From: Isoetes taiwanensis
Taxonomy: Eukaryota > Streptophyta > Lycopodiopsida > Isoetales > Isoetaceae
Reading direction: 5' to 3'
Assembly (NCBI GenBank): GCA_021234155.1
Contig: JAJEKV010000010.1
Coordinates: 17,957,418-18,021,417 of the forward strand
Length of the DNA: 64,000 nucleotides
In this document: positions 22,922 to 34,658 of the stretch, piece after piece
Numbering within the stretch: the stretch's first letter is position 1
Layout: each line of letters begins with the position of its first letter
Notes under the pieces: model-generated
Told to the model about the DNA's origin: nothing
Database searches by the model: none
Seen by the model: the letters and a program-made list of their open reading frames with translations, nothing else
Translations under genes and position numbers: made by a program

Positions 22922-24540
22922 TTACCATATAAGATACTTACCTATGTGTGCATATATGCAGCTTTATTGACGTGAATATGGGATTGACCAAAAGATATAG
23001 GTACCCATTGGAGAGCTTTACCATATCAATGTGGTCAAAGTGTTTCAACTACTTATTTTCCATTATATTGCTACTTGCAAAACATGGGAGGGTTATTTTG
23101 ATAGAGCACATATATGTTAGACTCAGAATATACCACCTCTATTGTTTATTAGTGACACTAAGACCTAATTAATAAAATTTAATAATCCCCTTAAAAAAAT
23201 ATAGTGATAATGTCTACCGGTTTGCAAAGCTAGGGGTTTCCACATGGGAGTACTAAATTGTACATAGCCACCATATGTTATAGAGCTTTCATAGTTTTGA
23301 TATTGATAATGTCACTTCCCAGTTTGCCGTTTAAAGGAATTGCCAAAGCCCTATGCTCCTTGGAAGTTCCTTGACTGTATTTGATGGTGTAAAAGTTGTA
23401 TTCATCTATGGAGTTTCATCTTGACCAAGGGCATTTGCTGAAGCATTAGTAGGAATCCCTTGGTGTAACTGCTAGTAGGGTTTGATCCTTCAAAACCACA
23501 TTAAAAGCATTGCCATACTTGATGACTGAGCTATGGAGTAACTTTTGTACAAACACACACACACTTTCCAAAGCGGGTTCAATACCACAATGTGTCCCTA
23601 TGAGACACTCACTTCACCAGATTTGGGGTTAAAACTCTTGAAGGGGCTGTTTTGCCAAGAGTGCTGCAATGTCTAGAAGCTTGGCAACATGCAAAAACAT
23701 GAGTCTAAACAGTCAAGAAAAAGCTTGAAAGAGGGTAGAATGCAGAATTAAAGTAGAGATATCAAAGAAAAATAAAGACGAATTTATTTACATTCTTGAA
23801 TGAGGAATCAAATCTGTAGCAGAGCTACCAAGGGGTCCTGAGCTGCTATTCCAGGTATTGCAACACCTCCCCCTTTTCCTTGTGGGTTATCATGCTAATT
23901 TCCCTGTGATTCGAAAATAGTACAGCGCCGCTCTCGGCGGCGCCGCTAGGGCAGTTTCTTCCGGAAACTCCCTGCGACTGGAAGTTTCCCCTTCCAAACT
24001 CTTCGCTTTTTCGTCTGAAACTCTTCGCTTTTTCACATTCCAAAGCCGTGTGTAAGTCGTATTATTGTGTAAGCGGTGTAAGTCGTGTGTAAGCCGTATG
24101 TTAATTATGTAAGCCGTATGTTACATAATAAATGTGGGTTTGGCGCTTTCCTTCTGCCGTGTTTTGCCTGGCCTTTTGCTTTTCACCTTTATTCCGGACC
24201 CAAATCATTGCAATCTTCTGGATTAAGCTTTATTTCTGATTTGGGTTTGCTTAATTTGAGAAGAAGAATAGGGTTCTTTCTCCCAAATTTTAGTGTAGTT
24301 TATTTATACTTGTTTTCAGTTTCTTCATCGGAGAGGAAGGCAGCAGGAATGGGTCCCTCTAACAAAAGAAAAACTGGCCCATCTACCCTGCGTCTTTTCA
24401 CTCTCACTTTAGACTATTTATCGCCAAGTCCAGTAGCGAAAATGCTAGTTTTCAACCTCTAGTACAAATTCAATTCCATCTTACCAAAATTTCCAGCTGA
24501 CCCGCGCATTTGAAATCCGTAAGAAGCCCACTTGATTTTG
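22922..24540. other. No gene seen
   Basis: Mostly AT-rich. A GC palindrome (GCCGCTCTCGGCGGCGCCGC) lies at 23926-23946. At 24045-24125 there is a short degenerate tandem of GTGTAAGTCGT / GTAAGCCGTATGTTA. The open frame at 24085-24462 has no domain I recognise. Confidence 0.5.
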
Positions 24541-24547
24541 CCCATCA

Positions 24548-24780
24548 GACCACAACGGATCCACCATGTTAGAAAGATTTGCTGAAGCTCTGCATTACTA
24601 CTCTGCCATGTTTGATTGCTTGGATTCAAGCCTTCCGATCAACAGCTTGGAAAGGGTTTCCATCGAAAAGCACATTTTTGGTGAAGAAATAAAAAACATA
24701 ATTGCTTCCGAAGGGTCGGAAAGGATCGAAAGGCATGAAAAGCTTGAAAAATGGAGAAGACGACTATTGGGCGCCGGAGT
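24548..24780 (+). pseudogene. Captured GRAS-domain fragment
   Basis: Encodes DHNGSTMLERFAEALHYYSA, MFDCLDSSLP, ERVSIEKHIFGEEIKNIIA and EGSERIERHEKLEKWRRRL. This is the VHIID-to-PFYRE part of plant GRAS transcriptional regulators (SCARECROW-like proteins). The frame stays open to 24967. Its tail (TVIQADRVFWAHFNLGPPSN) looks like the following SAW-proximal part with changes. Upstream, a stop occurs before DHNG, so the N-terminal two thirds are absent. It lies outside Helitron 2 but inside the ~7.8 kb block that interrupts repeat F. Confidence 0.8.
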
Positions 24781-25090
24781 TTTTCCTTTGTTTTTAGGAA
24801 ATTGTACTGTGATTCAAGCAGACAGAGTATTTTGGGCGCATTTTAATCTTGGACCTCCCAGCAATTATTCGATCAGATCCATTTGGGAACCCCTCGGGTT
24901 CCGGTTTACAGGAGTGATTTCTTGCAGAGCAAGAAAGGGGTCTTCAAAACTAATGAAGTGCAAATGAAAATGAGAAGTGCAAATAAAAAGTTGAGTTGCA
25001 CATACGTGTCAGCAGGAGCGCTCTTCAAATAAATAGCTCTCAAACAAATATTTTCAAACAAAAAATGACACTCTATTATATATGAGTGAT

Positions 25091-25230
25091 TATGCACAAG
25101 GATCCCTTATTATAATGTTTATAACAAAAGGTTTAATGTTATAAAAAGGGGCACAATTGACCTAAGCATGGCGTCACACCAAGGGAAAGATGAGGCAAGA
25201 ACTAGACGGACCAATCTCAATACAGAACCC
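25091..25230. repeat. Second copy of the 17011-17145 block
   Basis: Begins TATGCACAAGGAT and runs through TATAATGTTTATAACA, GGGCACAAT, AAGGGAAAGA and TAGACGGACCAA, as does 17011-17145. It marks where repeat F resumes after the 17236-25080 interruption. A ~30-bp unit TTTTAAGACCTCGTAATT repeats nearby at 25291-25358. Confidence 0.75.
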
Positions 25231-25646
25231 ATAAAAAGGAGGCAAGGACGAGAGTAATCAATCTCAACATAGAAACTATTGTAACCATCCTCTTAAGACC
25301 TCGTAATTATCCCTTTAACATCTTTTTAAGACCTCGTAATTCATCCTTTTAAGACCTCGAACATAACCAACCCCCCATGCATCAACCTACAAGAAAAGAA
25401 GCATAACTTGACCGAGGCCCTAGCAAATTCAAGCGAAGAAACTTTCGCACCTGGAACGAAAATCTTATAAAGGCTAAGAACAAGACAAATAGAGCGAGAA
25501 AAAGCTTTTGCTATGATCCAACACGACACGCTGCTTTAAGGATGTGAAATCCAGACAAACCACTTTGGAACTGGAACTAGAAACAAAAAATTTGCACATA
25601 TGAAATATAAACATTTTAGAAGCAAGAACAAGACAAACAAGCAAGA

Positions 25647-25766
25647 CATATGATCCAGATACCATACGGTGCATGATGAGGCACGCAAGGCAATCTTTAG
25701 CTTTTGCATATGATCCAGATACCATACGGTGCATGATGAGGTACGCAAGGCAATCTTTTGCTTTTG
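25647..25766 (+). repeat. 60-bp tandem duplication
   Basis: Two adjacent 60-base copies (25647-25706, 25707-25766) beginning CATATGATCCAGATACCATA, with two single-base differences. Confidence 0.95.
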
Positions 25767-27330
25767 TCAAGGCAAACAAGGTAAAAACTTTCACAAACCT
25801 TACCCATTGCTTTCTTGAGGATGGTTACTCAAGATAGAAGTTGTGAGACTGCTTTGATGAGGTTTTGAACTCTAGCCACCTACACAACAAAATGATTTTC
25901 TAAAAGTTCCAAAAGTCTATTTGAAACCGTGACTTTCTTTAGAACACTGGGCTTCTGCATAATATGAAGTTAAGTAACAAAGAGATGCTGCAATCAAAAT
26001 TCAACATTCAAATTAGTATAAGTGTAATTGACGTAAACTGATGAAGAATACAAATAAGGATGTACAGTCAGAAAGAGTGATAAACGTCGATCAAGCTGTG
26101 CGTAGGCAACAAATCCAGGGCAACAAATCCAGTGCCAACCTGCTTTAAGCATAAGATTCATACATGGATAGAAACAAGGGTGTACACGGTACAGATTGGG
26201 GAAAAATAAGTTGGAACAAGGCTCCGGTTGGGTATGCTGCTCAGAGAATTTAGAACTTCAAGGGATACATTTAGGCAAACAGATAAAGGCAATGTCTAAC
26301 CTAGCAGAGTTATGGAACATGAGGCTCCAGGGTCCGAGACCTAAAGCAGTTTGCGTTTTAGAAACTCTAAGGATCTTAAAATAACAAAAAGTACTCCAGT
26401 CCGGCCGAGCAGATGGATCACAAATAGATGGGACCGAATCTCAGATGTGGGCTAGCACAACAGGTTTTAACATGGAGAAAGAAGCCTGCGTCAGCAAACT
26501 AAACTAAATTAAAGAAAGAACAAATGAAGATTGGTGCGATGTAGGGGGCAGACAGTCAAGGGACCAAAACAAATGGTTGGGATTGAAAGCAACGCAAAGA
26601 TTAGGGTCATAGCCCTCAACCGGAAAGGGTAAGAAAAGTGTTGGGTCAGGTGGAACAGGGATATTTGGTGGTATGACGGCGGGCAAAGGAGGGGGAGGTA
26701 CGTTCGGTATCAGCGGTGGGCAGAGTAAAGCTCCGGAGAGTAGATTGAGCACACATGGTCACTGAAAGAAAGGGGAGTAAGAACCACATGAACAAAAATA
26801 TAAAAAATACCAGAACAAACATAGGAAGGAAAAGACAACAACGAAACCAACAAAAGAAACACACCATCGAAACCAACAAAAGAAACACACCATCGACAAC
26901 CAAGGCGAAAAAGGAAAAAGAATCGAAACAAATCCCAAACCGACTCTATCGAGGCAAAAAACCCCCCACAGACCTCCATGAGATATAGATCATAATGGCA
27001 ATTGTCCACACATAGGCTTAATAAACTACACTATAAGAACAAAAAAGGGGCAACACAATCAGAATAACAACAATAAATGAAGAGACAAGTGATTAGATGT
27101 CGAGCAAAGAGCTAATGCATTGATATGAGCATCTACATTCTAGCCATAGGTTCCGTAATCAAGTATTTCCTTAGTGAAAACAAATATGAATGCGCAATGC
27201 AAAAATTCATAAGATCACACACATAACCTGGAAAAAACAAAACCGAACCATACATAACAACATACACAAAAAGCAAAACCATTCACCCCTTATGGACCCA
27301 AATAAACATCACAAAAACATTAAAAAACCA
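25767..27330. other. Repeat F body, no gene seen
   Basis: Purine-rich + strand as in 12131-15480. A 28-bp unit (ACCAACAAAAGAAACACACC...) is duplicated at about 26849-26900. No domain in any frame. Confidence 0.5.
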
Positions 27331-27665
27331 TGTTTGGATTCTTGGCATACACCCTGCAACAGCAGTCCATGACTGCCGGATGCTGCAAAGCTGCCATGCT
27401 CATGATCACAAAACAAGAACAAGACAAACAAATATGTACAAAGAATGAAGGGGAACGTGGCCAAATGAGGCTCTCCAAATATGAGATAAACCTGAGTATA
27501 TCTGAAGAGGCTCCGGTCTAATATAGTGTAGACCGCAAATCCGAGCCGTACATCTAACTAAATCTAATCCCTACACTTATGTTAACCTAATCATGCCAAG
27601 TGTCAGTCTGCCACCACTGACACCTAACATGTGCATGCACAATGTTAACCACTAGGTGGTTAACA
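27331..27665 (-). repeat. 3' LTR of the small LTR element
   Basis: 335 bp, TG...CA. About 270 bp are identical to the other LTR; the first ~60 bp (on +) differ at several positions and by small indels. Confidence 0.95.
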
Positions 27666-27680
27666 CTGCCTCCCCCTAAA
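27666..27680 (-). other. Polypurine tract
   Basis: On the minus strand TTAGGGGGAGGCAG directly precedes the 3' LTR. This is the expected primer site for plus-strand DNA synthesis. Confidence 0.8.
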
Positions 27681-28005
27681 AGTTTTTTAGCACAAAAACA
27701 TGTACAGACTTTTATAAGACAAGTCCGACAATTACAATATGGTGCCAAAAAAATTTTAGGGGCGAAAAGGATGGTAATGGTTGGGGATCTTCATGATTGC
27801 GTTGAGGACGAATACGATCCGAATGAATGTCGATGAGAACATAGATCATAGGAACATGGGCCAAAAACATAAAGACCATCCCCTTATATTATGGGTAAGT
27901 CTATTTTATCATATAGTGCCCAAAAGTTCACTTGAAAAATTAATTAGAGGGTCTTTAAAAATGTAAGCACCAAAAAAGCTTCCCCCGTGATCAGCCATAA
28001 AAAGC

Positions 28006-28270
28006 GTGGCTATGCGTGACAATAGTTTGCAAAGCGTGGGTGGAGCGTGGACTTGGCGTGACAATATGTTGCAAAGCATGGATTTGGAGCACAAAGCGTG
28101 GGTGGAGCGTGGCTTTTTAATTAGCGTGTCCGTGGGCGGTTATCAGCCAGCAAAAATAGTGGCGTGGAGCGTGACCCCGTGGGTACAAGCAAGCGTGGGC
28201 CCGTGAGCAACGGCAAGCGTGGGCAACCAAAAATAACGGCAAGCGTGGGCAACCAAAAATAACGGCGTGG
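28006..28270. repeat. GCGTGGGC-rich short repeats in the element interior
   Basis: Several copies of AAGCGTGG / GCGTGGGC occur, and a 28-bp unit (GGCAAGCGTGGGCAACCAAA...) is duplicated at about 28211-28266. The GC content is higher than in the flanks. No coding function seen. Confidence 0.75.
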
Positions 28271-29962
28271 GTCAACGTTGCGTGGAAGATATCTTCGCTG
28301 GTCCACGGCACGCACCCCGTGAGCACAAACAGAGCAGGCGTGAAGCAATTTTAATTTGAAGCGTCGACGCCGACGCCGCGTGAAGCAATTTTAATTGAAG
28401 CGTCGACGGCCTGGAGCCATAAAAACGTCAAATTCATCTGGGCCATAGATACAGGCGGCCAAATCACAGCCGTTGGAAAAAACCCTAGCCTGAGCTGCAA
28501 CCCTAGCCGAAAATGCTCTGTAGGATTGCCGACCTTCGATTGTGGGCAACCGGATTTGAAGGCGAAATAGCCGCGTCTTGCTTAACATAGATGCAAGCTG
28601 GAATGTACTAATCTGGTAGGGCTGAGATGATGCCGAAATATGAGCTGCTATGGATGGGAGCTGGCCGGAAGTGATGGAACAGAGTTTTGTAGAAAAAATA
28701 GATGGCGGTGTTTGCAAGAATAGGGACTGCCATTGCTTCACCTTTGCAGGATGGAGAGTAAAAAGATATGGGGTTTGATGAAGCCGACCTGATGCTCGCT
28801 GAAAAACTTTGTTGCAGAACGTGCTTGCTGATTTGAATAGATAGGCAGTTGGTGGACAAAGATGTTCGAAGTGAATCTTCTTGACTGATGAAAGGATTTT
28901 GTTTGTGTGCAGATGATCCAGACCAAGGAACTGAATAAATCCGACCTGAGACTGCGAAAATTTCTTCACAGATGGCTTACTGAGAAATGGCTCTGCAGCC
29001 TGTATATCTGAGGCAGAGGGGTGGGGGCTAGCAGAAATGCTGGCTCTCTTGAAAAAAATTCAATAAGAAGATGGACAAGCTGGAGGCCGAAATACTGAAA
29101 GAAAACCCTTTCCTTCACTTGGTTTGGTGCAAAACAGGATAACTTGATAGAGCTTGAAGAAGATAGAATATCGGTGTAATGGAATGGACGCTGTGCAGGT
29201 AAAAATGAGGTAACGCCCCAAAGCTGATCATGCTGTATTGAAAATTCGTTTGCTTCTCACTTTGATGTGCAGACAGGGACAAAGTGTGACTAACAGCTTG
29301 AAAAAATCCTTGTTTGTCATATATGCTGCCCCGACTCTGTGGTAAACCAGGAGCCCAAGAGACTTTGAACTGTGCGTGTATTTGCAGGAACTATGGGCTC
29401 AAAGGGGGCTAGCCAAGTGCTGGCCCTCTACCAAATAATCTGAAGAAGAAACTTCGTGAAAAACGTGAGATTTGAAGAGGCAGATGAGAGAAACATTCAT
29501 GTAGCATCGTGTGGATATTTTTGGGTGTGCAGAAGCACGATTTCTGAGATAAAACAGAGGATAAGAAAGAGAATCATGATATTTTTGACAATTTGGCAGC
29601 AGATAGAGATAAAAAATGAGCAGATAGAGATAAAAATGATCAATCTTTTGATTTTTCTGAAAATTGTGCAGAGGGGAGTGCTGTCACCACTCCAGAAATC
29701 CTGGAACTGCAAACTGTGCTTGCTGCACTTGAAAAACAGTGTCTGGAAAACAGATTTACGAAATTAAATTTGATCAGCTGGCAGGATCATCAGCTGGTTG
29801 GAAAAACAAAGGCCTCCAAGGATACATAAATCGACTTGGTTGGGCAAACGAAGGTAACCTAATAGGGGAAGAATAGTATACAAGAAGTCTTCAAAACGGG
29901 AAAGAATAGGAGCAGCAAGACAACAGCACACAGCAAGGGTGAAGAAAGTGATCACGAGCGAA

Positions 29963-29980
29963 CCCGGCATAACGGCGCCA
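29963..29980 (-). other. Primer binding site
   Basis: On the minus strand TGGCGCCGTTATGCCGGG begins one base inside the 5' LTR. TGGCGCCGTTGCCGGGG-type sequences are common primer binding sites of plant LTR retrotransposons. Confidence 0.85.
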
Positions 29981-29981
29981 A

Positions 29982-30318
29982 TGTTTGGATCCTTGGCATA
30001 CACCACGCAACAAAGCAAATCCATGATCTGCGGATGTTTAAAGCTGCCATGCTCATGATCACAAAACAAGAACAAGACAAACAAATATGTACAAAGAATG
30101 AAGGGGAACGTGGCCAAATGAGGCTCTCCAAATATGAGATAAACCTGAGTATATCTGAAGAGGCTCCGGTCTAATATAGTGTAGACCGCAAATCCGAGCC
30201 GTACATCTAACTAAATCTAATCCCTACACTTATGTTAACCTAATCATGCCAAGTGTCAGTCTGCCACCACTGACACCTAACATGTGCATGCACAATGTTA
30301 ACCACTAGGTGGTTAACA
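29982..30318 (-). repeat. 5' LTR of the small LTR element
   Basis: 337 bp, TG...CA, followed on + by the target duplication AACCA. Confidence 0.95.
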
Positions 30319-30323
30319 AACCA

Positions 30324-31402
30324 TAACCATAGCAAAACCAAACTACCTAGGAAAAAGGAAAGGAAATCACGGAAAAGAAAAGGGAGGGAGGGGGGGGGGG
30401 ACCGGATACCGGACACAAGAACACCTGACCACCCGACTTCATCGGGATACCCGCACCCAAAGATCCCCAGGTAAAAAGAACAGTCCCAAGCAGCCGATTC
30501 GGTCCGGCCACGCCGATTGAGCAGAACCGCCCAAACTTGGGACTTTGGTTATGAAGAAACCCGGATCGGGCTTCAGAGCGATGAGAGGGGAAGGAACACG
30601 AGCTGGGAAGGAAAGAAGTTAAGACCCATGAGCCAGATACCAAAAGGAGATGAGAAGCAACCGGAAACAGGGTCTTGAGGCAAAAACATGACGAAATCCC
30701 ACAATCAGAGCAGATAAACAGACCCAAACCGAGCAGGAGGGATCGAAACCGACAAACCAACAAGGGAAAGATCGAAGGTAAGCATCCCGCTGCTGGTCAA
30801 CAAAGGAGAGCAGAGGAACATGGCGAATCAGAAACATGGCGAATCAGAAAAGATAGACTCAGAAAGGATAAAGCAGAAGAACAGGGCAAATCAGAAAAGG
30901 TTAGAGCAGATAATAGAAAAACATGGCGAATCAGAAAGGATAGAGTAGAAGAACATGGCGAAACAGAAAAGGATAGAGCAGATAACAGAAAAAGTGGATC
31001 AGCGAGCATCATAAAACAGGAAAGACTAGCATGAAAAATTTTTTGAGAGCAGAAGCCAAGCAAGCACGAGTAAATGCCCATTGGTCAAGCACGAGTAAAT
31101 GCTCATTGGTTTTAAGGGATCGAGACTGCAAGAATACCGTGATCCCCAAAGGAGCTGGTAATTCTGAGCCCAATCCATCTCGAGCAGTCAGAGAGCAGTA
31201 CCTGAATGAAAAAATAAGCTGTAGGGTAACACTAGAATGAGGAGAATTCAGCTCAAAGGAAACGCCGATGAGAATTGCTTGGAAGCTACAGGGATATATA
31301 GCAGACAGAGCTAAAGAAATCATGTGCCAAAGAAAGCTCAGGCTAAAGATGACTCCTACGTCCAAAATAGCGTGACGCCAAAACAGACGTCCCTTTCCCC
31401 AG
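30324..31402. repeat. Repeat F right end with tandem GAACATGGCGAATCAGAAA units
   Basis: A G-run (30391-30400) is followed by non-coding purine-rich DNA. At 30817-31000 about five variable copies of GAACATGGCGAATCAGAAA-GGATAGAGCAG occur. AAGCACGAGTAAATGC is duplicated at 31063-31101. The last ~100 bp (31300-31402) equal the right end of the short unit at 11902-12002. No gene. Confidence 0.75.
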
Positions 31403-32558
31403 CATTTCTTGCCATGTCATACCACGGATACAGCCTTTGATACCGCTCTACTATTTACAAAGGAGATATTCAGATTGCACGGAATGCCACGAGTTATTGT
31501 ATCCGACAGGGATCCCAAATTCGTAAGTGCATTCTGGAAAGATTTCTTTGCCACCATCCAGACCAAGCTTGCTATGAGTACGGCATATCATCCTCAGACG
31601 GATGGTCAGACAGAGCGTACCAATCGTATTATAGAGGACATGCTACGAAGTTATGTGTGGAGTAAGCAATCACAATGGGCTGACTATATTTATCTGGTCG
31701 AATTTGCCTATAACAGCATGAAACAGGAATCTTCCAGAATGTCTCCCTTCATGATAAATTATGGTTATCAATGCCTTACTCCAGACACGGCATAACCCCG
31801 TTTCTAAAGTGGAGGTTTCTCAACAACTCCTCTTGGAAATGCAAGCTTTGGTTGAAGAAGTTCGTGGTTACTTACTGGTTGCACGCAGTCGTCAGAAGAG
31901 TGTAGCGGATAAGCACAGAACCCCACGAGTCTTCCAGGTGGGTGAATATGTTTGGCTTAAGATTAAGGTAAAACAAGCCAAGCTTAAGATTGGTAACTGC
32001 AAGAAGCTAGCACCCAGATGGGCTGGGCCGTTCAAAATCATTGAGCGTGTTGGAGAACAGGCATATCGCTTGGACTTGCCACCCCGCTTGAAGATCCACA
32101 AGGTCTTTCACGTGAGTCTTCTGAAACAACACACCCCAGATCCAGAGGAGATCTTGGATACAGCCACCCTTCTCGAAATGACGGAAGAGCATCTAGATAT
32201 AGTGCCTGAAGCTCTTCTTGATCGGGCCTATAAGCAGACCAGAAGGAGTCAAATGCTACAATACTTGGTTAAGTGGAAACACTTGCCAGCAGAGGATGCT
32301 ACGTGGATGATGAAGATAGACCTTGAGAAGCACTATCCGGACTTCATGCGAGAATCTCAGGGCCGCACCATCAACGATGCTATCAACCCCGCTCCCGGCG
32401 GTAAGCTTGAAGGCTTGATTCGCCGAGAATCATGCAGTAGAGGGGTAGATGCATCGTGGTTGATAATAGTTACCGATGATGGGATCACCTTCGTGTTCCC
32501 TAGGACGTGGTGTACTGTCAATGTGGACATGACCGCGAATTGCTTGGAAAGCATCTAG
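31403..32558 (+). pseudogene. Gypsy 1 integrase C-terminal half plus chromodomain
   Basis: Resumes the integrase broken at 11192. VSDRDPKFVSAFW (second catalytic Asp) and [16 protein letters not shown] (catalytic Glu) are intact. Then comes VARSRQKSVADKHRT, a GPY/F-type stretch ([20 protein letters not shown]) and a chromodomain (LVKWKHLPAEDATWMM). A 2-base deletion near 31787 (in the TPDTWHN region) shifts the frame. The second frame then runs to the stop at 32558, ending with a tail (IVTDDGITFVFPRTWCTVNV) that gypsy 2 shares. Chromodomain integrases direct insertion to marked heterochromatin. The frameshift and the 20 kb insertion make it non-functional. Confidence 0.93.
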
Positions 32559-33064
32559 TTGATAGACCGCGTTCATCTCGGCTATAATAGGAACTTGACC
32601 ATTCCTTACGCCGCAATGAACTGCGAACCATACGCATGATAGGTTCCCTAGTTTTTCTTTTATTTCATATAGGGGGTGGTCCCTTCAACCACAACCTATT
32701 TATCTTATCTATATAAACTGATGTATTGACATGTGCAGGCCAGTGAGCAGTACGTGACCTGCCCATGCATAGAGGGTTGTTGATAGCCCGACTTCTCCAG
32801 CTTTATTTTGTCTACATGTCTTATCTTTTTGTTACTCTGATGTGATATTGGACTCCAGTCCTTGAACTCTTTTCTTGTGATGATCATGTGAAATGCACCT
32901 CGGTGCTTAAACTGTTTCAAACTTTAAGTTTTAATGTTATTACCTTCGGAAATAAGGAATTACCTTCGGAAATAAGGAATTACCTTCCTTCATAATGTAA
33001 TTTTCGATAATTTTGACTAACCCTAATGCTGAGGACAGCATTATAATTTCTAAGGAGGGGAGAA
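32559..33064 (+). other. Gypsy 1 3' untranslated region and polypurine tract
   Basis: No gene. A 21-bp unit TTACCTTCGGAAATAAGGAA is repeated about 2.3 times at 32939-32988. The region ends with AAGGAGGGGAGAA (33052-33064), the polypurine tract directly before the LTR. Gypsy 2 has a very similar tract. Confidence 0.8.
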
Positions 33065-34658
33065 TGTGACGTTCCAAGTATTTATATGGTATACGTATAA
33101 ATATACTAACATGTCACCCAGTAAAGGTACGCCACCATGGGGTATTGTAACCTAGGGGGTTGACCTAAAAGGGATTAAGTTAGCTATGCTAAATCAATTA
33201 TTAAGGATAATAACCTATAATTAAGGAATTAATATCTAATTAGTTTAATTAAGTTAATTGATGACTTGGGAAGGTGCCACATGGTCAAACTCGATTGGCC
33301 AGCATGGGAATGCTAACTTGGGCCATCAAGGTGGATCGCTACCCCCATTTCACCCCAAAATCGAGCCAGGAAGAGGAGCAGCTGAGCGCCCAAGTACCTG
33401 GAACTGTTGCTGAACACCCCAGTTGTTGCTGAACACCAGATTACTGAGAGATGGAGGCGCCTCATGACAATGGATCAAGTCGAAACTCGGGTTAGTAGAT
33501 AATCTAGTTGATATCTTTAAGGCTAGCGCTCCAGTTAAGTTCTTTGAGTCTTCTCTGGTTGTTCTTACTTAGGATTAACCCTTCTTTGATATTTAGGATT
33601 TACATTTCAATTATGGATTATGGTTATTATGAATGGATGGATGAATCTATGAAAGTATCTCTGTTAGTCTTCCGTAAAGCAGGGATTAGAGGGGGGTAGA
33701 GACCTCTGTGCTTCATGCTTTAGTATGCTCCTAGTAGCTCCTTTAATTCCCAATTTTAGCGGCCTGTGCACAAGAGACCATCGAGTCGTGGATGCTATGG
33801 AATGGCTTAGCACCAGAGAAGGGATGCAGTGGTGAAGTGGGGGTGGGGTCTTGCACGAACATACAAGGCTCCTGGGACTCCTACAGTGGGCTAGGCCTAA
33901 TAGCCGGTCACGTAGGGGGCCGGGTATGGGTCTGACACTCCCTGGGTGCAGAGGTGTGACCCGTATGGGGCACCCTGTACTTTGAGTAGATTTAGGGTGA
34001 GTAAGTCGGGTATGGATGCGGGGGTCGCTGATGCGGCACGTATTCTCTAGCTCACCCATGGAACCACTGTGATCCTGGAAGGGGACACTTCCCTGACCTG
34101 CCTCATCGGACCGGGGCGTCATGAACCCTGGAGTAGGCTTGAAGGGTGATACCTTGAGTCTGCGTTTCCGGAAGGCTATGCATGATTCGACTCATCTGCA
34201 AAGTGTGCACAGGAGGGGCGGATGGAGTGGACAACCCTAGCCGATGTTCTATGCCAGCCAACGCCATGCCAAGATTCGGTCTGCTGATCTCTTGACACCT
34301 AGCCGTCAGTCGATCCTCACTGGAGTCTGAGCCGGGATAGAACCAGGGGTTTGGGTGTTTTCTCTAGTATTAAATGCATCTTCGTTCTTGTTACCAGTTG
34401 GATGGATGTGCCGCCCTTCGTGGTGGTATGTATGATATGATTATGCTGTATGCTAACCTTGTATTCACGTTTCCGCGACATAGGAGCCCCATTGAAGGCG
34501 TGGGCCGAATGACCCCTCTGTGTCCTTCACTCAAGCATCTCTCTATAGATGGCCCGAGTTAGACGGAGGGCCCTGCTCATGGCGAGATAGTTGCCATGGG
34601 AGGGGAAAGTTCCCCTACGTATATGCCCGAGCGTCGTATATGTTCAGGGAGCGTCACA
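33065..34658 (+). repeat. Gypsy 1 3' LTR
   Basis: Begins TGTGACGTTCC directly after the polypurine tract and ends GAGCGTCACA, so the ends are inverted repeats (TGTGACG / CGTCACA) like those of gypsy 2. Length 1,594 bp. The next five bases are GCTGC. The 5' LTR is not in the window, so the target duplication cannot be checked. Open frames inside are short and unrecognised. Confidence 0.88.

Larger units (their letters stand above)
27331..30318 (-). mobile_element. Non-autonomous LTR retrotransposon, 2,988 bp, complete
   Basis: Two LTRs (27331-27665 and 29982-30318) start TG and end CA, and the element is flanked by the 5-bp duplication AACCA (27326-27330 and 30319-30323). Orientation is minus. 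Inside the right LTR lies a PBS read as TGGCGCCGTTATGCCGGG on -. Inside the left LTR lies a polypurine tract read as TTAGGGGGAGGCAG. The ~2.3 kb interior has no gag or pol motif; the longest minus frame (28391-28969, 192 codons) is unrecognised. It therefore needs enzymes from another element. The LTR termini carry the palindrome TTAACCAC / GTGGTTAA. Confidence 0.95.
11193..31402. mobile_element. 20.2-kb nested insertion in gypsy 1 integrase (repeat F family)
   Basis: The integrase reading frame is cut exactly at CATT (11189-11192) and resumes after CATT (31403-31406), giving a probable 4-bp target duplication. The left end starts CTAGGGAAAGG and the right end is CCTTTCCCCAG, an ~11-bp inverted match. 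No transposase or reverse transcriptase of its own is recognisable, so the superfamily is unassigned. Internally it is a composite. A short unit (11193-12002) is followed by a 41-bp spacer and a second unit (12044-31402) that has itself received Helitron 2, an LTR element and other DNA. Confidence 0.75.

Noticed and set aside
28391-28969. 192-codon minus frame in the small LTR element as a gag-like protein
   Set aside because: No gag core, zinc knuckle or other domain; left as unrecognised interior.
33664-34122. 152-codon minus frame inside the gypsy 1 LTR
   Set aside because: No domain, lies wholly inside an LTR, and the frame is not maintained in the gypsy 2 LTRs.
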